A DNA stretch of 33,799 nt from an uncultured Bacteroides sp. (GTDB lineage: Bacteria > Bacteroidota > Bacteroidia > Bacteroidales > Bacteroidaceae): contig CASENS010000069.1 in assembly GCA_949289345.1 (NCBI GenBank), positions 1 through 33,799 of the forward strand, written 5' to 3'. Positions 9,901-18,466 of the stretch are shown in pieces. Under the pieces are notes generated by a model. That model worked only from the letters and a program-made list of their open reading frames with translations. It was not told where the DNA came from and did not search any database. Position 1 is the stretch's first letter, and each line of letters begins with the position of its first letter. The translations under genes and the position numbers were made by a program.

Positions 9901-10951
9901 GCCATAGAGATTTATGTCGGTCTGCATAAATAGCCCGCACCGGTCTCTTCTTATTGATAGGAAGCTCATTCAATGATATATTGTGAAACGCGAACTCACC
10001 TTTGGTCAAAGCGTAGACTCCTTGTCCGTCTGTACCAATCCAAATAATGTCCTGCGCTCCATCTTTCCATAAGGAAAACACGCCACAATTAATATCAATT
10101 GTCTCTAATCCGTAATCCGCATCCGCATTCAATCGGATTAGTCCATTAGTCTTGAAAGCTATCAAGATATCTTGTCCGTCAAAAATGACGTCCCCTATTT
10201 CACCATGCGTACTCAACTGATGTATATCCTTTATCTTTCGTACTCCTTGCGCCGTTATCGTATACAATTGATAAACACTGTCTATAAAAACTATTTGCCG
10301 GTCACGATAAAAACAATACAGAATGGGATGAGAATGCATAAAATCGGATTGACGACTGATTGAAGGATGTTCACCCGAGGCATTATCAACCGTATATCTT
10401 TCCAAAACGCCTTTATGATTAATCCATATAGTATTGTCGGCATCAATCAACATGCCTGACGCACTGTTCAGATCAATATCCGGGTGAATAGCTAAATCAA
10501 CAAACGATTTCGACTGTTTAGAATATAGTGAAAGAGTGCCCGGCTTACCTAAAATGTACAGGTTATCATAGCCATCCTTAGCCATATATGAATTTTCTCC
10601 AAAGTCATCATAATAAGCCTCAACCTGCTTGCTTCGTTTGGACAGTTTGTTAATACCATTTTTAGTACTGACCCATAAATAGGCATTCTCCGTCTCTATG
10701 ATGTTTCGAATAACATTGCTGGAAAGGCTATACGGCTCATTGATATTCGGTTTATAAATGTAAATGTCCCGACTATCGTACATATTCAGTCCGTCATAGG
10801 TGCCAATCCATAAAAAACGCTCACTATCCTGATACAGACAAGAAATGGAACTATTGGAGAGACCATCGTGATTATTGATTTGCCGGAGATTGTTCGCCCG
10901 AATACAAAAGGTTATCAAAGTGACCAATAAAAAAAGGCCGTATTTTTTCAT
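6902..10951 (-). CDS. Hybrid two-component system sensor/regulator (HTCS) of the PUL
   Basis: A 1349-residue one-protein signalling system. In order: signal peptide (about 1-19); a periplasmic sensor of many beta-propeller repeats with LWIGT/LWVG motifs (about 25-650); a Y_Y_Y domain (about 690-768); a membrane helix (about 774-796); a histidine kinase with phospho-acceptor H831 in NITHEF, N-box NLISNAFKYTP, and G-boxes GKGI and GLGLAIV; a receiver with phospho-acceptor D1137 in IITDIMMP; and a C-terminal AraC-type DNA-binding domain (about 1235-1340). In this family an oligosaccharide from the target glycan binds the propeller and the AraC domain turns on the PUL. The kinase motif has Cys (HEFCTPL) where most family members have Arg (HEFRTPL). 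All other key residues are present. It lies last in the PUL, 221 bases behind the GH2 gene, with its own candidate promoter. Confidence 0.97.
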   Translation of the reverse strand: MKKYGLFLLVTLITFCIRANNLRQINNHDGLSNSSISCLYQDSERFLWIGTYDGLNMYDSRDIYIYKPNINEPYSLSSNVIRNIIETENAYLWVSTKNGINKLSKRSKQVEAYYDDFGENSYMAKDGYDNLYILGKPGTLSLYSKQSKSFVDLAIHPDIDLNSASGMLIDADNTIWINHKGVLERYTVDNASGEHPSISRQSDFMHSHPILYCFYRDRQIVFIDSVYQLYTITAQGVRKIKDIHQLSTHGEIGDVIFDGQDILIAFKTNGLIRLNADADYGLETIDINCGVFSLWKDGAQDIIWIGTDGQGVYALTKGEFAFHNISLNELPINKKRPVRAIYADRHKSLWLGTKDNGIIRISNYDTAQSYDLSNTEHFTTQDGLNNNAVFALVPSRYYPLLWIGTDGPELNYYSYADNRIHQLVNHTLSDIAKVHAIAETCDSLLWVGSGSVLLRIHFIYKAGKMEAKSIRPIYFRIPNRQQYNQIYAIEAESDSILWVGMRGSGLIRLNTQTETHQVFSFDRYNVAPMNDILCILRDQSDNIWVGSSYGLTRLKRDPDTCQYDYTNFNEHEGLPNNTIHGIAFEKKEKLWMSTNNGLILFDTKDATSRYFNQHTGLKTIEFCDNAYYQDKICGRCFFGGVDGIVWIENEEYRQGNFTPQVYFTSLRIFNKDYSISDFDNDAGEPSIVLDHDQNFFAVSFVATDFINGENNSYSYKLEGFSNVWIDTYSNQAQFTNIPPGDYTLQVRYRDGNMYDNAPIKSIRITVRPPWYLSHLACAIYIFLVAGGVFYIIYYIRHKYELKRISITRKLDEKYKEEMYESKLRFFTNITHEFCTPLALIYGPCERLLQYNHCDSFIRKYVQIIKSNTERLNSLIQEIIDFRRMETGHKACYIQKLNITDLSKQLIANFEELAERNHIILNTDIEQGLIWNSDKNGVTKILVNLISNAFKYTPIGGTIRISICVHDDRLLIHVYNTGKGISQENIPLIFSRYGVLDNIKENSVKGLSSRNGLGLAIVQSLVELLRGTIRVESVVNQYAQFIVSLPNLEVSGHCEPALQNNPAPVSSSLVSTSVSTSLIASESDKCVGKRILIIDDNKELLWMLKDTLVEEFSVFTAENGEEGLRMLKQNLPDLIITDIMMPKIDGITLIKRLKSDKHTMHVPLVILSAKNTTDDKVVGIDSGADAYIPKPFSPTYLKSVIHRLLKKHEELKLYYNSSASAFDYCKGKVLANEDKLLVEKAAEIINAHIDDSGFGVEELAQAMQTSSRSLYRKFKEIDFPTPKDFIKDQRLSYATKLLTTTTLSIQEIMYQTGFNNRSHFYQEFAKRYEQTPKEYRNRHQQKNSIDDIDM

Positions 10952-10981
10952 AATTCATCGACTAAGTTAATAAAACCAACT

Positions 10982-11018
10982 ATTGCATGTACAGATACAC
11001 AAATAAATGTCATGCAAT
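10982..11018 (-). promoter_or_regulatory. Inverted repeat just upstream of the HTCS start
   Basis: ATTGCATG (10982-10989) and CATGCAAT (11011-11018) are perfect 8-bp arms around a 21-base spacer; with one bulge the pairing extends by ACA/TGT. It sits 30-67 bases upstream of the HTCS start codon, so it could be an mRNA leader hairpin or a protein-binding site. No experimental support can be read from sequence. Confidence 0.4.
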
Positions 11019-11029
11019 ATTAGGAAAAG

Positions 11030-11090
11030 AACTTGGCATTTACAAATTATCAACCTAAAACTTGGCATACAAATGAAGAGAAGTTGCCAA
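11030..11090 (-). promoter_or_regulatory. Candidate HTCS promoter with CTTGGCAT direct repeats
   Basis: ACTTGGCAT occurs at 11031-11039 and again at 11060-11068, 29 bases apart, each followed closely by CAAAT; an inverted TGCCAAG lies near 11085. On the minus strand the two CAAA words give TTTG at 11073-11070 and an imperfect -7 box ATAATTTG at 11050-11043, separated by 19 bases, which fits Bacteroides promoter spacing. The box lacks the TA at its first two positions, so this is only a candidate. Confidence 0.35.
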
Positions 11091-11172
11091 GGAAATTGCC
11101 GCCAACCCACTTTTTCCTTTTCGAGGAAGAAGGAGCCAGCGGCATGTCCCCAAACGCCCAAACTTCATAAGA

Positions 11173-13758
11173 CTACAGCGCAACAGCATCTGTAAAAGAG
11201 CGTATTTGCAAACGTTTTAAGAATTCTTTTTCCGACAAATTTGTCATCATTTTGATAGTTAAAGGTTCACCAGGCAACAAATCCATGTAATTGTCTGATG
11301 AGAAATTCGTAACATCATCCCTAATGGAAAGGAATACCCCTCGGGCGAATACATCACAGGCCAACGTAATTTCATATCCGCCAGGTATCTGTTTCACACT
11401 CTTTGCTATTTCCGCAGGATGATATCTCAGTTCCTTTTGCGGAACAAGGAAATAGTTATTTGTATATGAACAACCTTTTTCATCAGAAAAGGTTACGTTC
11501 ACCACTACGTCCTTAGGAGATACCAGATGCAACAATTCGTCAAGATCTTCTTCCCACACTACCGTACTGGCATTAGCCGGTATGGTCACACGTCTTACCC
11601 GGGTGAGAATATCCCCTTGTCCATCTAATCGGATAACACGGACTGTCAATCGACCTAAAGCCCGATTTAAGCGATCAGATATAGCCCAGATTTTCAACTT
11701 ACCCTCTTCTTGAAAAGGAGAAACTAAAAGATCGGCGAACGCTTTCTTAGTAAAATAGTGCTGCGCTTTCCAACGTCCATAAAAATCTCTACTTGACCAT
11801 GAAGCTACCGGCCAGCAATCGTTGTGTTGCCAAACAAGCGACCCCATGCAATAAGGTTTATTGCGACGATGCGCTTCCATTGCCATTTTGATAACATCGC
11901 CCTGTAAAAGCTGGCTTAAGTAAGTAAAGGATTGAAAATCTTTAGGAGCACGATAATCAGAAAGCAAGAAGTCGTTTATGCGTTGGTTAGCCTGGATTCC
12001 TCCACGCTGGTGCGACATCATTACTTCCGAACTAACCCGCCAATCCTCCGGTATTGGAGCATATTGTTTGATTGATTCGAACTCCGGAAATGACTGAAAG
12101 CCATACTCACTGAAGAAACGGCTTTGCTCGGAAGCAAATTCGGTAAGCGGTTTCAGTCCTTTCCAAACATCCCAATAGTGCATATCGCCAACAGCATGAT
12201 TGCGTGTCCCTTGATCATCAGCGTAAGGTGATGATTTCCGGTAACAAGCACCCGGATGATGTTCCGCTACGACAGCAGGTAAGGTGTTAAAGTACAAGTT
12301 CTTGAATTGCTTCCAAATTAATTCAGAATAAGCGGGATTTTGCTTGTCATAAGTATTTTTCCAATTCCAATTGAACCATGCATCCAGACATTCATTGTTA
12401 CCACACCATAGAGCTATGCATGGGTGGTTCCGCAAACGGCGCACATTATCGATCGCTTCCCTACGCACATTCTCCAGCCACTTACCTTCAGCCGGAAAAA
12501 GGGAACAGGCAAACATAAAATCTTGCCACACCAAAATGCCATAACGATCACATAACTCATAAAAAGCATCATCTTCATAAACGCCTCCTCCCCAGACTCG
12601 GATCATGTTCATGTGGACAGACGCGGCATCCTTAACAATCTTTTCATAATCCTCCCGGGTTACAGCAGGCAGAAAACTATGCGCCGGAATGTAGTTTGTA
12701 CCTTTCGCAAAAACCGGAACTCCATTCAATTCAAAATAAAAGCTTTCACCCTGCTTATCCGGCTTAGTAACGACTTTCAACGAGCGAATGCCGATGTGTT
12801 CTTGAACCACATCTTTGACGCACTCATCGGTTCTTATTACAGCAGCGAACTCATATAAGAAGGGATCCCCCAACCCGTTACTCCACCATAAACGGGGAGA
12901 TTTTATTGTAAAAGGCAGTTGGATTTTATTCATACCCTTTTGCAACCGAATTGTCTGTTCCACTTCTATCCTGTTATCGGTTCGGTTTCGGACAGATACA
13001 TTAGCACATTTTTCTGTGTCCGACAAGATTTCAATAGAAACTTGCAAAGACGCTTTTTTAGCACTGACTGAAAGCTGTTGATAAAATACGTTGTTGATGC
13101 GCATGTCATCCCAAGCCTCCAAGAAAACAGGGCGCCATATTCCGGAAGTAACCAACCGAGGTCCCCAATCCCAGCCAAAATGATAGCCCGCCTTACGGAC
13201 AAAAACTCCAACCTTACGATCAAAAAGGCCTCCATTTTCAGATTGATCATTAGAACTTCTATATTGGAACGGTAACTTCTCCCATTGCGGCATCGCAATT
13301 TTTATAGGAGAATGAAAGTATATTTGCAGTTCATTCCCTTTTTCCTTTAGCAACGATTTTACATCGATTTGCCATTCCCGGAACATATTATCCGCCGACA
13401 ACAGTTTTTTCCCGTTCAACGTTACATCTGCGTAGGTGTCTAAGCCGTTAAAGCGGAGTACGATATTCGATTTGTTCCAAATTTCAGGAGTAAGGTCAAA
13501 AGCAGTCCGGTAAATCCAGTCTTCTTTGTCCACCCACTGAACACCTCTTTCATTAAGCCGGAAAAACGAATCTTCAATAAGCCTGTTACTCATCAAATCC
13601 GTATGCACAGTTCCCGGAATTTTGGCAGGGTACCAATTAACTCCTCTGGCCTGCCGGAACTCCCAGCCTTCATACAAATATTGACGCACGGGTTGTGCGA
13701 TCACTATACTGCAACATGCCAAACCGCACAATAAAATTAGGATAAGCCTCTTTTTCAT
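11173..13758 (-). CDS. GH2 beta-mannosidase-type glycoside hydrolase
   Basis: An 861-residue protein with an N-terminal export signal (about 1-21), GH2 sugar-binding and immunoglobulin-like domains (about 25-330), a TIM-barrel catalytic domain (about 340-640) and C-terminal beta domains. The beta-mannosidase signatures are present: the acid/base Glu in WCGNNE (E456) and the nucleophile Glu in SEYGFQSFPE (E551). Length and residue positions closely resemble the characterised Bacteroides thetaiotaomicron GH2 beta-mannosidase (Glu462/Glu555 from memory). It probably removes non-reducing beta-D-mannose in the periplasm, but GH2 covers several beta-glycosidase activities and a related sugar is possible. 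It starts 4 bases after the upstream GH2 gene, so they share a transcript. It is followed by a 221-base gap before the HTCS gene. Confidence 0.93.
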   Translation of the reverse strand: MKKRLILILLCGLACCSIVIAQPVRQYLYEGWEFRQARGVNWYPAKIPGTVHTDLMSNRLIEDSFFRLNERGVQWVDKEDWIYRTAFDLTPEIWNKSNIVLRFNGLDTYADVTLNGKKLLSADNMFREWQIDVKSLLKEKGNELQIYFHSPIKIAMPQWEKLPFQYRSSNDQSENGGLFDRKVGVFVRKAGYHFGWDWGPRLVTSGIWRPVFLEAWDDMRINNVFYQQLSVSAKKASLQVSIEILSDTEKCANVSVRNRTDNRIEVEQTIRLQKGMNKIQLPFTIKSPRLWWSNGLGDPFLYEFAAVIRTDECVKDVVQEHIGIRSLKVVTKPDKQGESFYFELNGVPVFAKGTNYIPAHSFLPAVTREDYEKIVKDAASVHMNMIRVWGGGVYEDDAFYELCDRYGILVWQDFMFACSLFPAEGKWLENVRREAIDNVRRLRNHPCIALWCGNNECLDAWFNWNWKNTYDKQNPAYSELIWKQFKNLYFNTLPAVVAEHHPGACYRKSSPYADDQGTRNHAVGDMHYWDVWKGLKPLTEFASEQSRFFSEYGFQSFPEFESIKQYAPIPEDWRVSSEVMMSHQRGGIQANQRINDFLLSDYRAPKDFQSFTYLSQLLQGDVIKMAMEAHRRNKPYCMGSLVWQHNDCWPVASWSSRDFYGRWKAQHYFTKKAFADLLVSPFQEEGKLKIWAISDRLNRALGRLTVRVIRLDGQGDILTRVRRVTIPANASTVVWEEDLDELLHLVSPKDVVVNVTFSDEKGCSYTNNYFLVPQKELRYHPAEIAKSVKQIPGGYEITLACDVFARGVFLSIRDDVTNFSSDNYMDLLPGEPLTIKMMTNLSEKEFLKRLQIRSFTDAVAL

Positions 13759-13762
13759 TTCT

Positions 13763-16480
13763 TTATTGGAAATTCTGAGATGATAATTGAATTTGTTTTC
13801 GCGCTATGTTCCACCCTTTAATTACTAACACCGGAGATGTTAATAAATTCTCTATACTGGTTTCAATCGTTACTTTTTTATTTTCTCCAGGCAAAAGAGA
13901 GAAAAAGTTATCCGTATAGAATGAAGGCCGAACAGGTTTCAAGTTTGTGTCAAGTAACTGAATCTGATTGAAAAAGGCAATAGAATGAGATACGTTCTTA
14001 ACAAAAATATCAACAACAAATTTACCTTGTTCCTTTCTGGCTTTATAGGATGTCTTCAACCGGGCTTGCTTGAGCTGAGATAAAGACTCAAATCCCGATG
14101 TTGCCGGTCCCGTAACCGTTTCTTTCCCATCGTAACGATCATTAGAACGCCAATAGAAGTTTGATGACACTTCTTCCCCTTTCTCATTTTTCAATCTGAG
14201 TTTAATGAAATGTACCTGAGAAATATCTTCCGGGAAATGAATAGCCAATGCATCATTAACAACACCATCGGCGGGAATATCAATACGTTTGGAGCATTCC
14301 GTCCGTTTCCTGCTCTCAATATCATATACCTCTGCCACTACCGTATAATCATAAAATCCATTATAATAATCATTAACGACCGATACCGTATTTTTCAAAT
14401 AATCGAATTGCGCATGCAAAGGTTCCAACGCATTCGCCGTATGATAAAGCGAAGCGGTCGGCTCCAAAGACCAATCCCACATACGGGCACAAACTTGCCG
14501 CACCGGGCAATTATGATACCAGAAGAGTAGTCCGGAGCAGAATCTGTCACCATAATTAAGTTTGTTATAATTCCATGACTCCCAGATGCTTTTTGAATTC
14601 ATCGCACCCACAAACTGAGCTTTCTGAGCAAACTCATCAATGGAACTGGACATACCATATTGATTTACTAAATCAGTGTACAAAGTTGTCATCTTGTGGA
14701 AACCGTTTCCGTCTAAATAGTCCCACACTTCTTTGTTGATAGGCCATAAGTCCTGTTCATCCATCATTTCACGCAAAATTTCTACTATAGGCAACGTGGG
14801 AGCGCCGTATTCCGGATTAAATCCGTCTATCCGGCTTCCTCTTTCTGAAGCCGTATTTTCATAATGCTGCATAGGGTTGACTTGTTTATAGGGACTGCCG
14901 TCATGTACGCCATCACATTCCGATTGCATCTGATACCCACGTGTACCATCCAACAATTCCAATAGTTCACGCGTGCCGGTAACTTCTGAACTTTCATTCG
15001 AAGATACATAATAGGCTAAAGAAGGGTGATTACGAATGCGTTTCACTGTAGATGCGACATTATTGTGATAGACAGACTTATCTTGAGGATGCCGTGTATC
15101 ACCCGTCATCCAGAATTCTTGCCATACCAAGAAGCCCATTTCATCACATAACTGATAAAAATAATCTGATTCCGCGATACCTCCTCCCCATAAACGGATC
15201 AGGTTGATTCCGGCTTGTTTAGTATATCGCAGTTCGGCATAAGTCCGTTCATCAGAAGCGCGAAGCATCCCTTCGGGTATCCAATTGGTTCCTCGAATGA
15301 AGATTTGTTTCCCATTGACATAGAATGTACGAGATTTATCAGGGGTACATTGATCGGATGTAATTTCCCGGATACCAAAACGAGTCGTAACCGAGTCACA
15401 TGCCACACCGTCAACGTAAGCGGTCAATTTCAAATCATATAGATTTTGAGGACCTTTATTAAGAGGCCACCATAAACGGGGCTTTTGAAGAATGAGCTGA
15501 GGGAAATCCTCCGGACTAAAAGTAATCGTTTTCTCTTCACCACGTAAAACAGTGAAATCCTTCTCTACAACAACATTCTCATTCACCAACTCCCCACGTA
15601 TTGTCCCTTTAACGGGTGACATGGAATTACTGGGATTAACAACTTCTACGGAAATAGTCTCATGGGAAACATCATAACCCGGTTTTTCCAGTTCGGACTT
15701 CACAAAAGGATGTCTCAATGCAACTTTTCCCGTAGCATAAAGCGAAATGCTCCGCCAAATGCCTGTATTACGGTCCCGGATGCCATCCATGAACGTAAAA
15801 TCCCATCCTACAGACATCAGCATAGTGGTGTTAAGTCCAATATTTCCGTTTCCGCCATTATGAAATTCTCCGGCTGCTCCCCACGCTTTGGGTTTGGTCG
15901 TTCCCGGCTCATCTACCGGATAAACACGAATGGCTAACACATTCGTCTTTCCCACCTCAACAAAGTCTGTTACGTTGATATAATCATTTGTGAACATGCC
16001 GTTCACCACACTCAACAGATGGCCATTTATCCAAAATTCGGCACGGTAATTGATTCCGTCAGGTTGCAGCCAGATATATTTTCCTTCAAAAGACTGGGGT
16101 ATATCGAACTCTGTACGGAACCAATAAGTATAAAATTCCCGCCCTACATCCGATATATCGGGGATCTTCCCAACCGACAATTTATTATTTATGCCATAAT
16201 AAGGTTCGGGATATACCCCGTTATGTACCAATGACGTCAATACTGTCCCGGGAACAATGGCCGGCATCCATTCCTCCGTGCTGTAGGCCAAAGAAGATAC
16301 TTCGGCAGCGGGAACTTTTACTTCGCTGTCTCTTTTCATTTTCCATACATACTCCCCTCTGTGCCCTGCTTCAGAATCCAAGCAGATACGGTCTGCATTT
16401 GCCGACACGTCTGCACACAGAACATTGAGGGGCATAAATATGAAAAGCGCTGTTATAAAAAGGAACAATCTATTCATCAC
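13763..16480 (-). CDS. GH2 glycoside hydrolase, exo-glucosaminidase (CsxA)-like subgroup
   Basis: A 905-residue exported protein (signal peptide about 1-22) with the GH2 multi-domain layout: beta-sandwich domains (about 70-370), a TIM barrel (about 375-690) and C-terminal sandwiches. The likely acid/base is Glu in SSNES (E496) and the likely nucleophile is Glu in FNPEYGAP (E557). The barrel end (WESWNYNK, GLLFWYHN, then ALEPLHAQFDY) is the pattern seen in exo-beta-glucosaminidases and plant-type endo-beta-mannosidases, not in classic beta-mannosidases like the next gene. Substrate specificity is therefore open: beta-linked glucosamine, mannose or a uronic acid are all possible. The start could be Met1 or Met2. 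It lies 31 bases behind the GH28-like gene and 4 bases ahead of the next GH2 gene. Confidence 0.9.
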   Translation of the reverse strand: MMNRLFLFITALFIFMPLNVLCADVSANADRICLDSEAGHRGEYVWKMKRDSEVKVPAAEVSSLAYSTEEWMPAIVPGTVLTSLVHNGVYPEPYYGINNKLSVGKIPDISDVGREFYTYWFRTEFDIPQSFEGKYIWLQPDGINYRAEFWINGHLLSVVNGMFTNDYINVTDFVEVGKTNVLAIRVYPVDEPGTTKPKAWGAAGEFHNGGNGNIGLNTTMLMSVGWDFTFMDGIRDRNTGIWRSISLYATGKVALRHPFVKSELEKPGYDVSHETISVEVVNPSNSMSPVKGTIRGELVNENVVVEKDFTVLRGEEKTITFSPEDFPQLILQKPRLWWPLNKGPQNLYDLKLTAYVDGVACDSVTTRFGIREITSDQCTPDKSRTFYVNGKQIFIRGTNWIPEGMLRASDERTYAELRYTKQAGINLIRLWGGGIAESDYFYQLCDEMGFLVWQEFWMTGDTRHPQDKSVYHNNVASTVKRIRNHPSLAYYVSSNESSEVTGTRELLELLDGTRGYQMQSECDGVHDGSPYKQVNPMQHYENTASERGSRIDGFNPEYGAPTLPIVEILREMMDEQDLWPINKEVWDYLDGNGFHKMTTLYTDLVNQYGMSSSIDEFAQKAQFVGAMNSKSIWESWNYNKLNYGDRFCSGLLFWYHNCPVRQVCARMWDWSLEPTASLYHTANALEPLHAQFDYLKNTVSVVNDYYNGFYDYTVVAEVYDIESRKRTECSKRIDIPADGVVNDALAIHFPEDISQVHFIKLRLKNEKGEEVSSNFYWRSNDRYDGKETVTGPATSGFESLSQLKQARLKTSYKARKEQGKFVVDIFVKNVSHSIAFFNQIQLLDTNLKPVRPSFYTDNFFSLLPGENKKVTIETSIENLLTSPVLVIKGWNIARKQIQLSSQNFQ

Positions 16481-16511
16481 ATTCTATATTAACTGTTTTT
16501 CTATTCACAAA

Positions 16512-17945
16512 CTAACGCCATGAATCTGGCATAGTCACATCTTGGCTATCAATCAAATGGACTATAGGGAGCCCGCTTGACGGTTTCTGTAAATGACAAT
16601 CTGTAAAACTCAACTGTGTGACATCGTCGGCAACAATTGCGTACCGTTCTTCCGGATTGCCAAAGGTAGATAACGTGACATTTTTTAAATGGATATTATC
16701 CGCATGCCGTATATAAAAGCCATAGGCTGGTAACATGACTCCGAACATTCGGTTTTCAGGATAAGCGTCCTCTTTTTCAGGAACATCCACCCGTGTATCC
16801 GCTAATTTTCCGCCTCCTTTCAACTGCAAATTTACATCTTGAATGCATACATTTTCTACACGCAGGCCGGGAACTCCAGTAATGGAACTTGCAATATGAC
16901 TGGCTGTCGTTCCAGTAATATTCTTTATGGTTACATTCTTCAAATACGAATTCTCCGAGGCTTTTCGCCTGCCTAAACGGATGAATATAGGAGTCTGCAC
17001 ATCCTTCATGTCAATATTTGAGATAATGACATCTTCCATAAATCCACCATCAACTACCTCAAGCGCCATTCCTGCAATTCCTGTAATCGGATCTGTAACT
17101 CCAGGCACAATCTTCTCCCAAAAACGCAGAAGAGATTTACTGCATTTGTGCAAATTACAATCATACACACGTATATTGCGGAAACCACCGGCACTGGCTG
17201 TTCCAAACTTTATAAAGTTACAATTGGAAGACAAATCACAGTTCTTAACTGTAACATTTTCCACCACAAAATCAGGGTCTTCACTTTTAAAGCAAATGGC
17301 ATCATCGTCCGTATCAAGCACACAATCCGAAATAGTCACGTTACGGCTTTCTATGTCGAATCCATCATTATTCCAGTTGGCATGACCTTCCACATATACT
17401 CGATTTATGTCGACTCCATCGCAACGTACAAACCGGAATGTCCAAAAAGCAGAATTAGACAATCTGACGCTATCCACTTTTACATTCTTGCAATCCTGCA
17501 ACAATATCAACGTCGGACGGTTAGGAGCATCGTTTCCTTTGTTAAAAGCAGCTCCGCTTCCATCAATTTCCCCTTCTCCAGTTATGGCGATATTGTTTAC
17601 TTTTTCCGCAAACACTAATGCTTTACGACGACCTTGTTCAGGATAATCGGTCGCATTTTTACTGCCAATAAGTTTGGCACCTTTCTCCAGGTGGAGTGTG
17701 ACATTATTCCGAAGGCGCAACGTTCCTGTCAAGTATTTTCCTGCAGGAATTGAAACGACTCCTCCACCTTTTTGTGCACATTCGTCTATTAACCTTTGCA
17801 GTCCGGACGTAGTCAGCGTTTTACCGTCAGCATATACGGCAAAGCGGTCATTCTCCGTTCCTTTCTGAGGCTGATTTTTATCGCCACCACATGCGCCGCA
17901 TAACAGCCCTACGCATAGTAGCCATCCCAAAAGAATCCTATTCAT
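16512..17945 (-). CDS. GH28-like parallel beta-helix lipoprotein (polygalacturonase family)
   Basis: A 477-residue protein with a probable lipoprotein signal (Cys19 in CGACGG) and a right-handed parallel beta-helix made of many N-V-x-I turns. It aligns with GH28, the family that hydrolyses galacturonic acid linkages in pectins. Asp residues typical of the active site are visible: NNDGFD (D194, D197) and DTDDDAICFKS (D213-D215). The usual GHG histidine is replaced by NCNFIKFGT (about 241-249), and the RIK motif of classic polygalacturonases is not evident. A non-classic GH28 exo-enzyme, or another beta-helix hydrolase, is likely. Lipid anchoring suggests an outer-membrane location, possibly the cell surface. 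It is separated from the upstream lipoprotein gene by a hairpin. Confidence 0.85.
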   Translation of the reverse strand: MNRILLGWLLCVGLLCGACGGDKNQPQKGTENDRFAVYADGKTLTTSGLQRLIDECAQKGGGVVSIPAGKYLTGTLRLRNNVTLHLEKGAKLIGSKNATDYPEQGRRKALVFAEKVNNIAITGEGEIDGSGAAFNKGNDAPNRPTLILLQDCKNVKVDSVRLSNSAFWTFRFVRCDGVDINRVYVEGHANWNNDGFDIESRNVTISDCVLDTDDDAICFKSEDPDFVVENVTVKNCDLSSNCNFIKFGTASAGGFRNIRVYDCNLHKCSKSLLRFWEKIVPGVTDPITGIAGMALEVVDGGFMEDVIISNIDMKDVQTPIFIRLGRRKASENSYLKNVTIKNITGTTASHIASSITGVPGLRVENVCIQDVNLQLKGGGKLADTRVDVPEKEDAYPENRMFGVMLPAYGFYIRHADNIHLKNVTLSTFGNPEERYAIVADDVTQLSFTDCHLQKPSSGLPIVHLIDSQDVTMPDSWR

Positions 17946-17972
17946 TGCTATAGCTTTGTGAAATTTTAAATA

Positions 17973-18013
17973 AGGGTGCGATGACGCTTTTAAACAAATA
18001 CATATCGCACCCT
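17973..18013 (-). terminator. Hairpin between the lipoprotein and GH28 genes, possible partial terminator
   Basis: On the minus strand AGGGTGCGAT (18013-18004) pairs perfectly with ATCGCACCCT (17982-17973) over a 21-base loop. It is followed by a mixed T/A tract (TTATTTAAAATTT) instead of a pure T-run. It begins 28 bases after the lipoprotein stop codon and ends 28 bases before the GH28 start. Likely roles are partial termination or protection of the upstream susCD mRNA from decay, giving more binding proteins than enzymes. Confidence 0.6.
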
Positions 18014-18040
18014 CTAAAAATAATTATGAAAAATGCCTCG

Positions 18041-18415
18041 TTAAGAAGCCGGTAATACCGTTACGGTCCATTCTTTCACGATTGATTGACCTGGAGAAAC
18101 TACTGTATAAGTACGTGGAGTGGAATAATCCTGATAACCAACTGACATACTCGGAGTCAGTGTCGCCCCACTTGAGATGGTTGCAACCATTTTCAAATCC
18201 GTAATATCAGCTCCGGCTTTCAGCGTAACCGTCACAGTCGCAGCTTCAGAGTCGATTTCCACGACATCACTTGCCACTTCCGCATTTCTGTCATATAGAA
18301 TAATACTCGTTATTTCAGCATTCTCATAAGCAGGGTCAATCGTATAATCATCATCCCCGCATGATGCGAGACAACCGATAAGTACAACGTAAATAAAAAG
18401 TAATACTTTTTTCAT
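18041..18415 (-). CDS. Small surface lipoprotein in the SusE position
   Basis: A 124-residue lipoprotein with a clear lipobox (LASC, Cys19) followed by GDDD, an acidic stretch resembling the Bacteroides signal for export to the cell surface. The remaining 105 residues form one predicted beta-rich, immunoglobulin-like domain that ends with a Y-T-V-V-S-P-G-Q-S..K-E-W-T-V-T-V pattern, common in Bacteroides surface proteins (DUF5018-like; family name from memory). Its place right after susD is where glycan-binding proteins SusE/SusF normally sit, but those are usually several times longer. It may be a minimal surface glycan-binding protein or a structural partner of SusD. Function not known. Confidence 0.85.
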   Translation of the reverse strand: MKKVLLFIYVVLIGCLASCGDDDYTIDPAYENAEITSIILYDRNAEVASDVVEIDSEAATVTVTLKAGADITDLKMVATISSGATLTPSMSVGYQDYSTPRTYTVVSPGQSIVKEWTVTVLPAS

Positions 18416-18466
18416 ACTGGTTTTATTTTAATCGATTAATATATATCAACTTAGTTCGAATAATCG

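Noticed and set aside
18428-18439. Palindrome TTAATCGATTAA between susD and the lipoprotein gene
   Set aside because: AT-rich and short; likely chance in a 51-base intergenic gap, with no second copy at another promoter.
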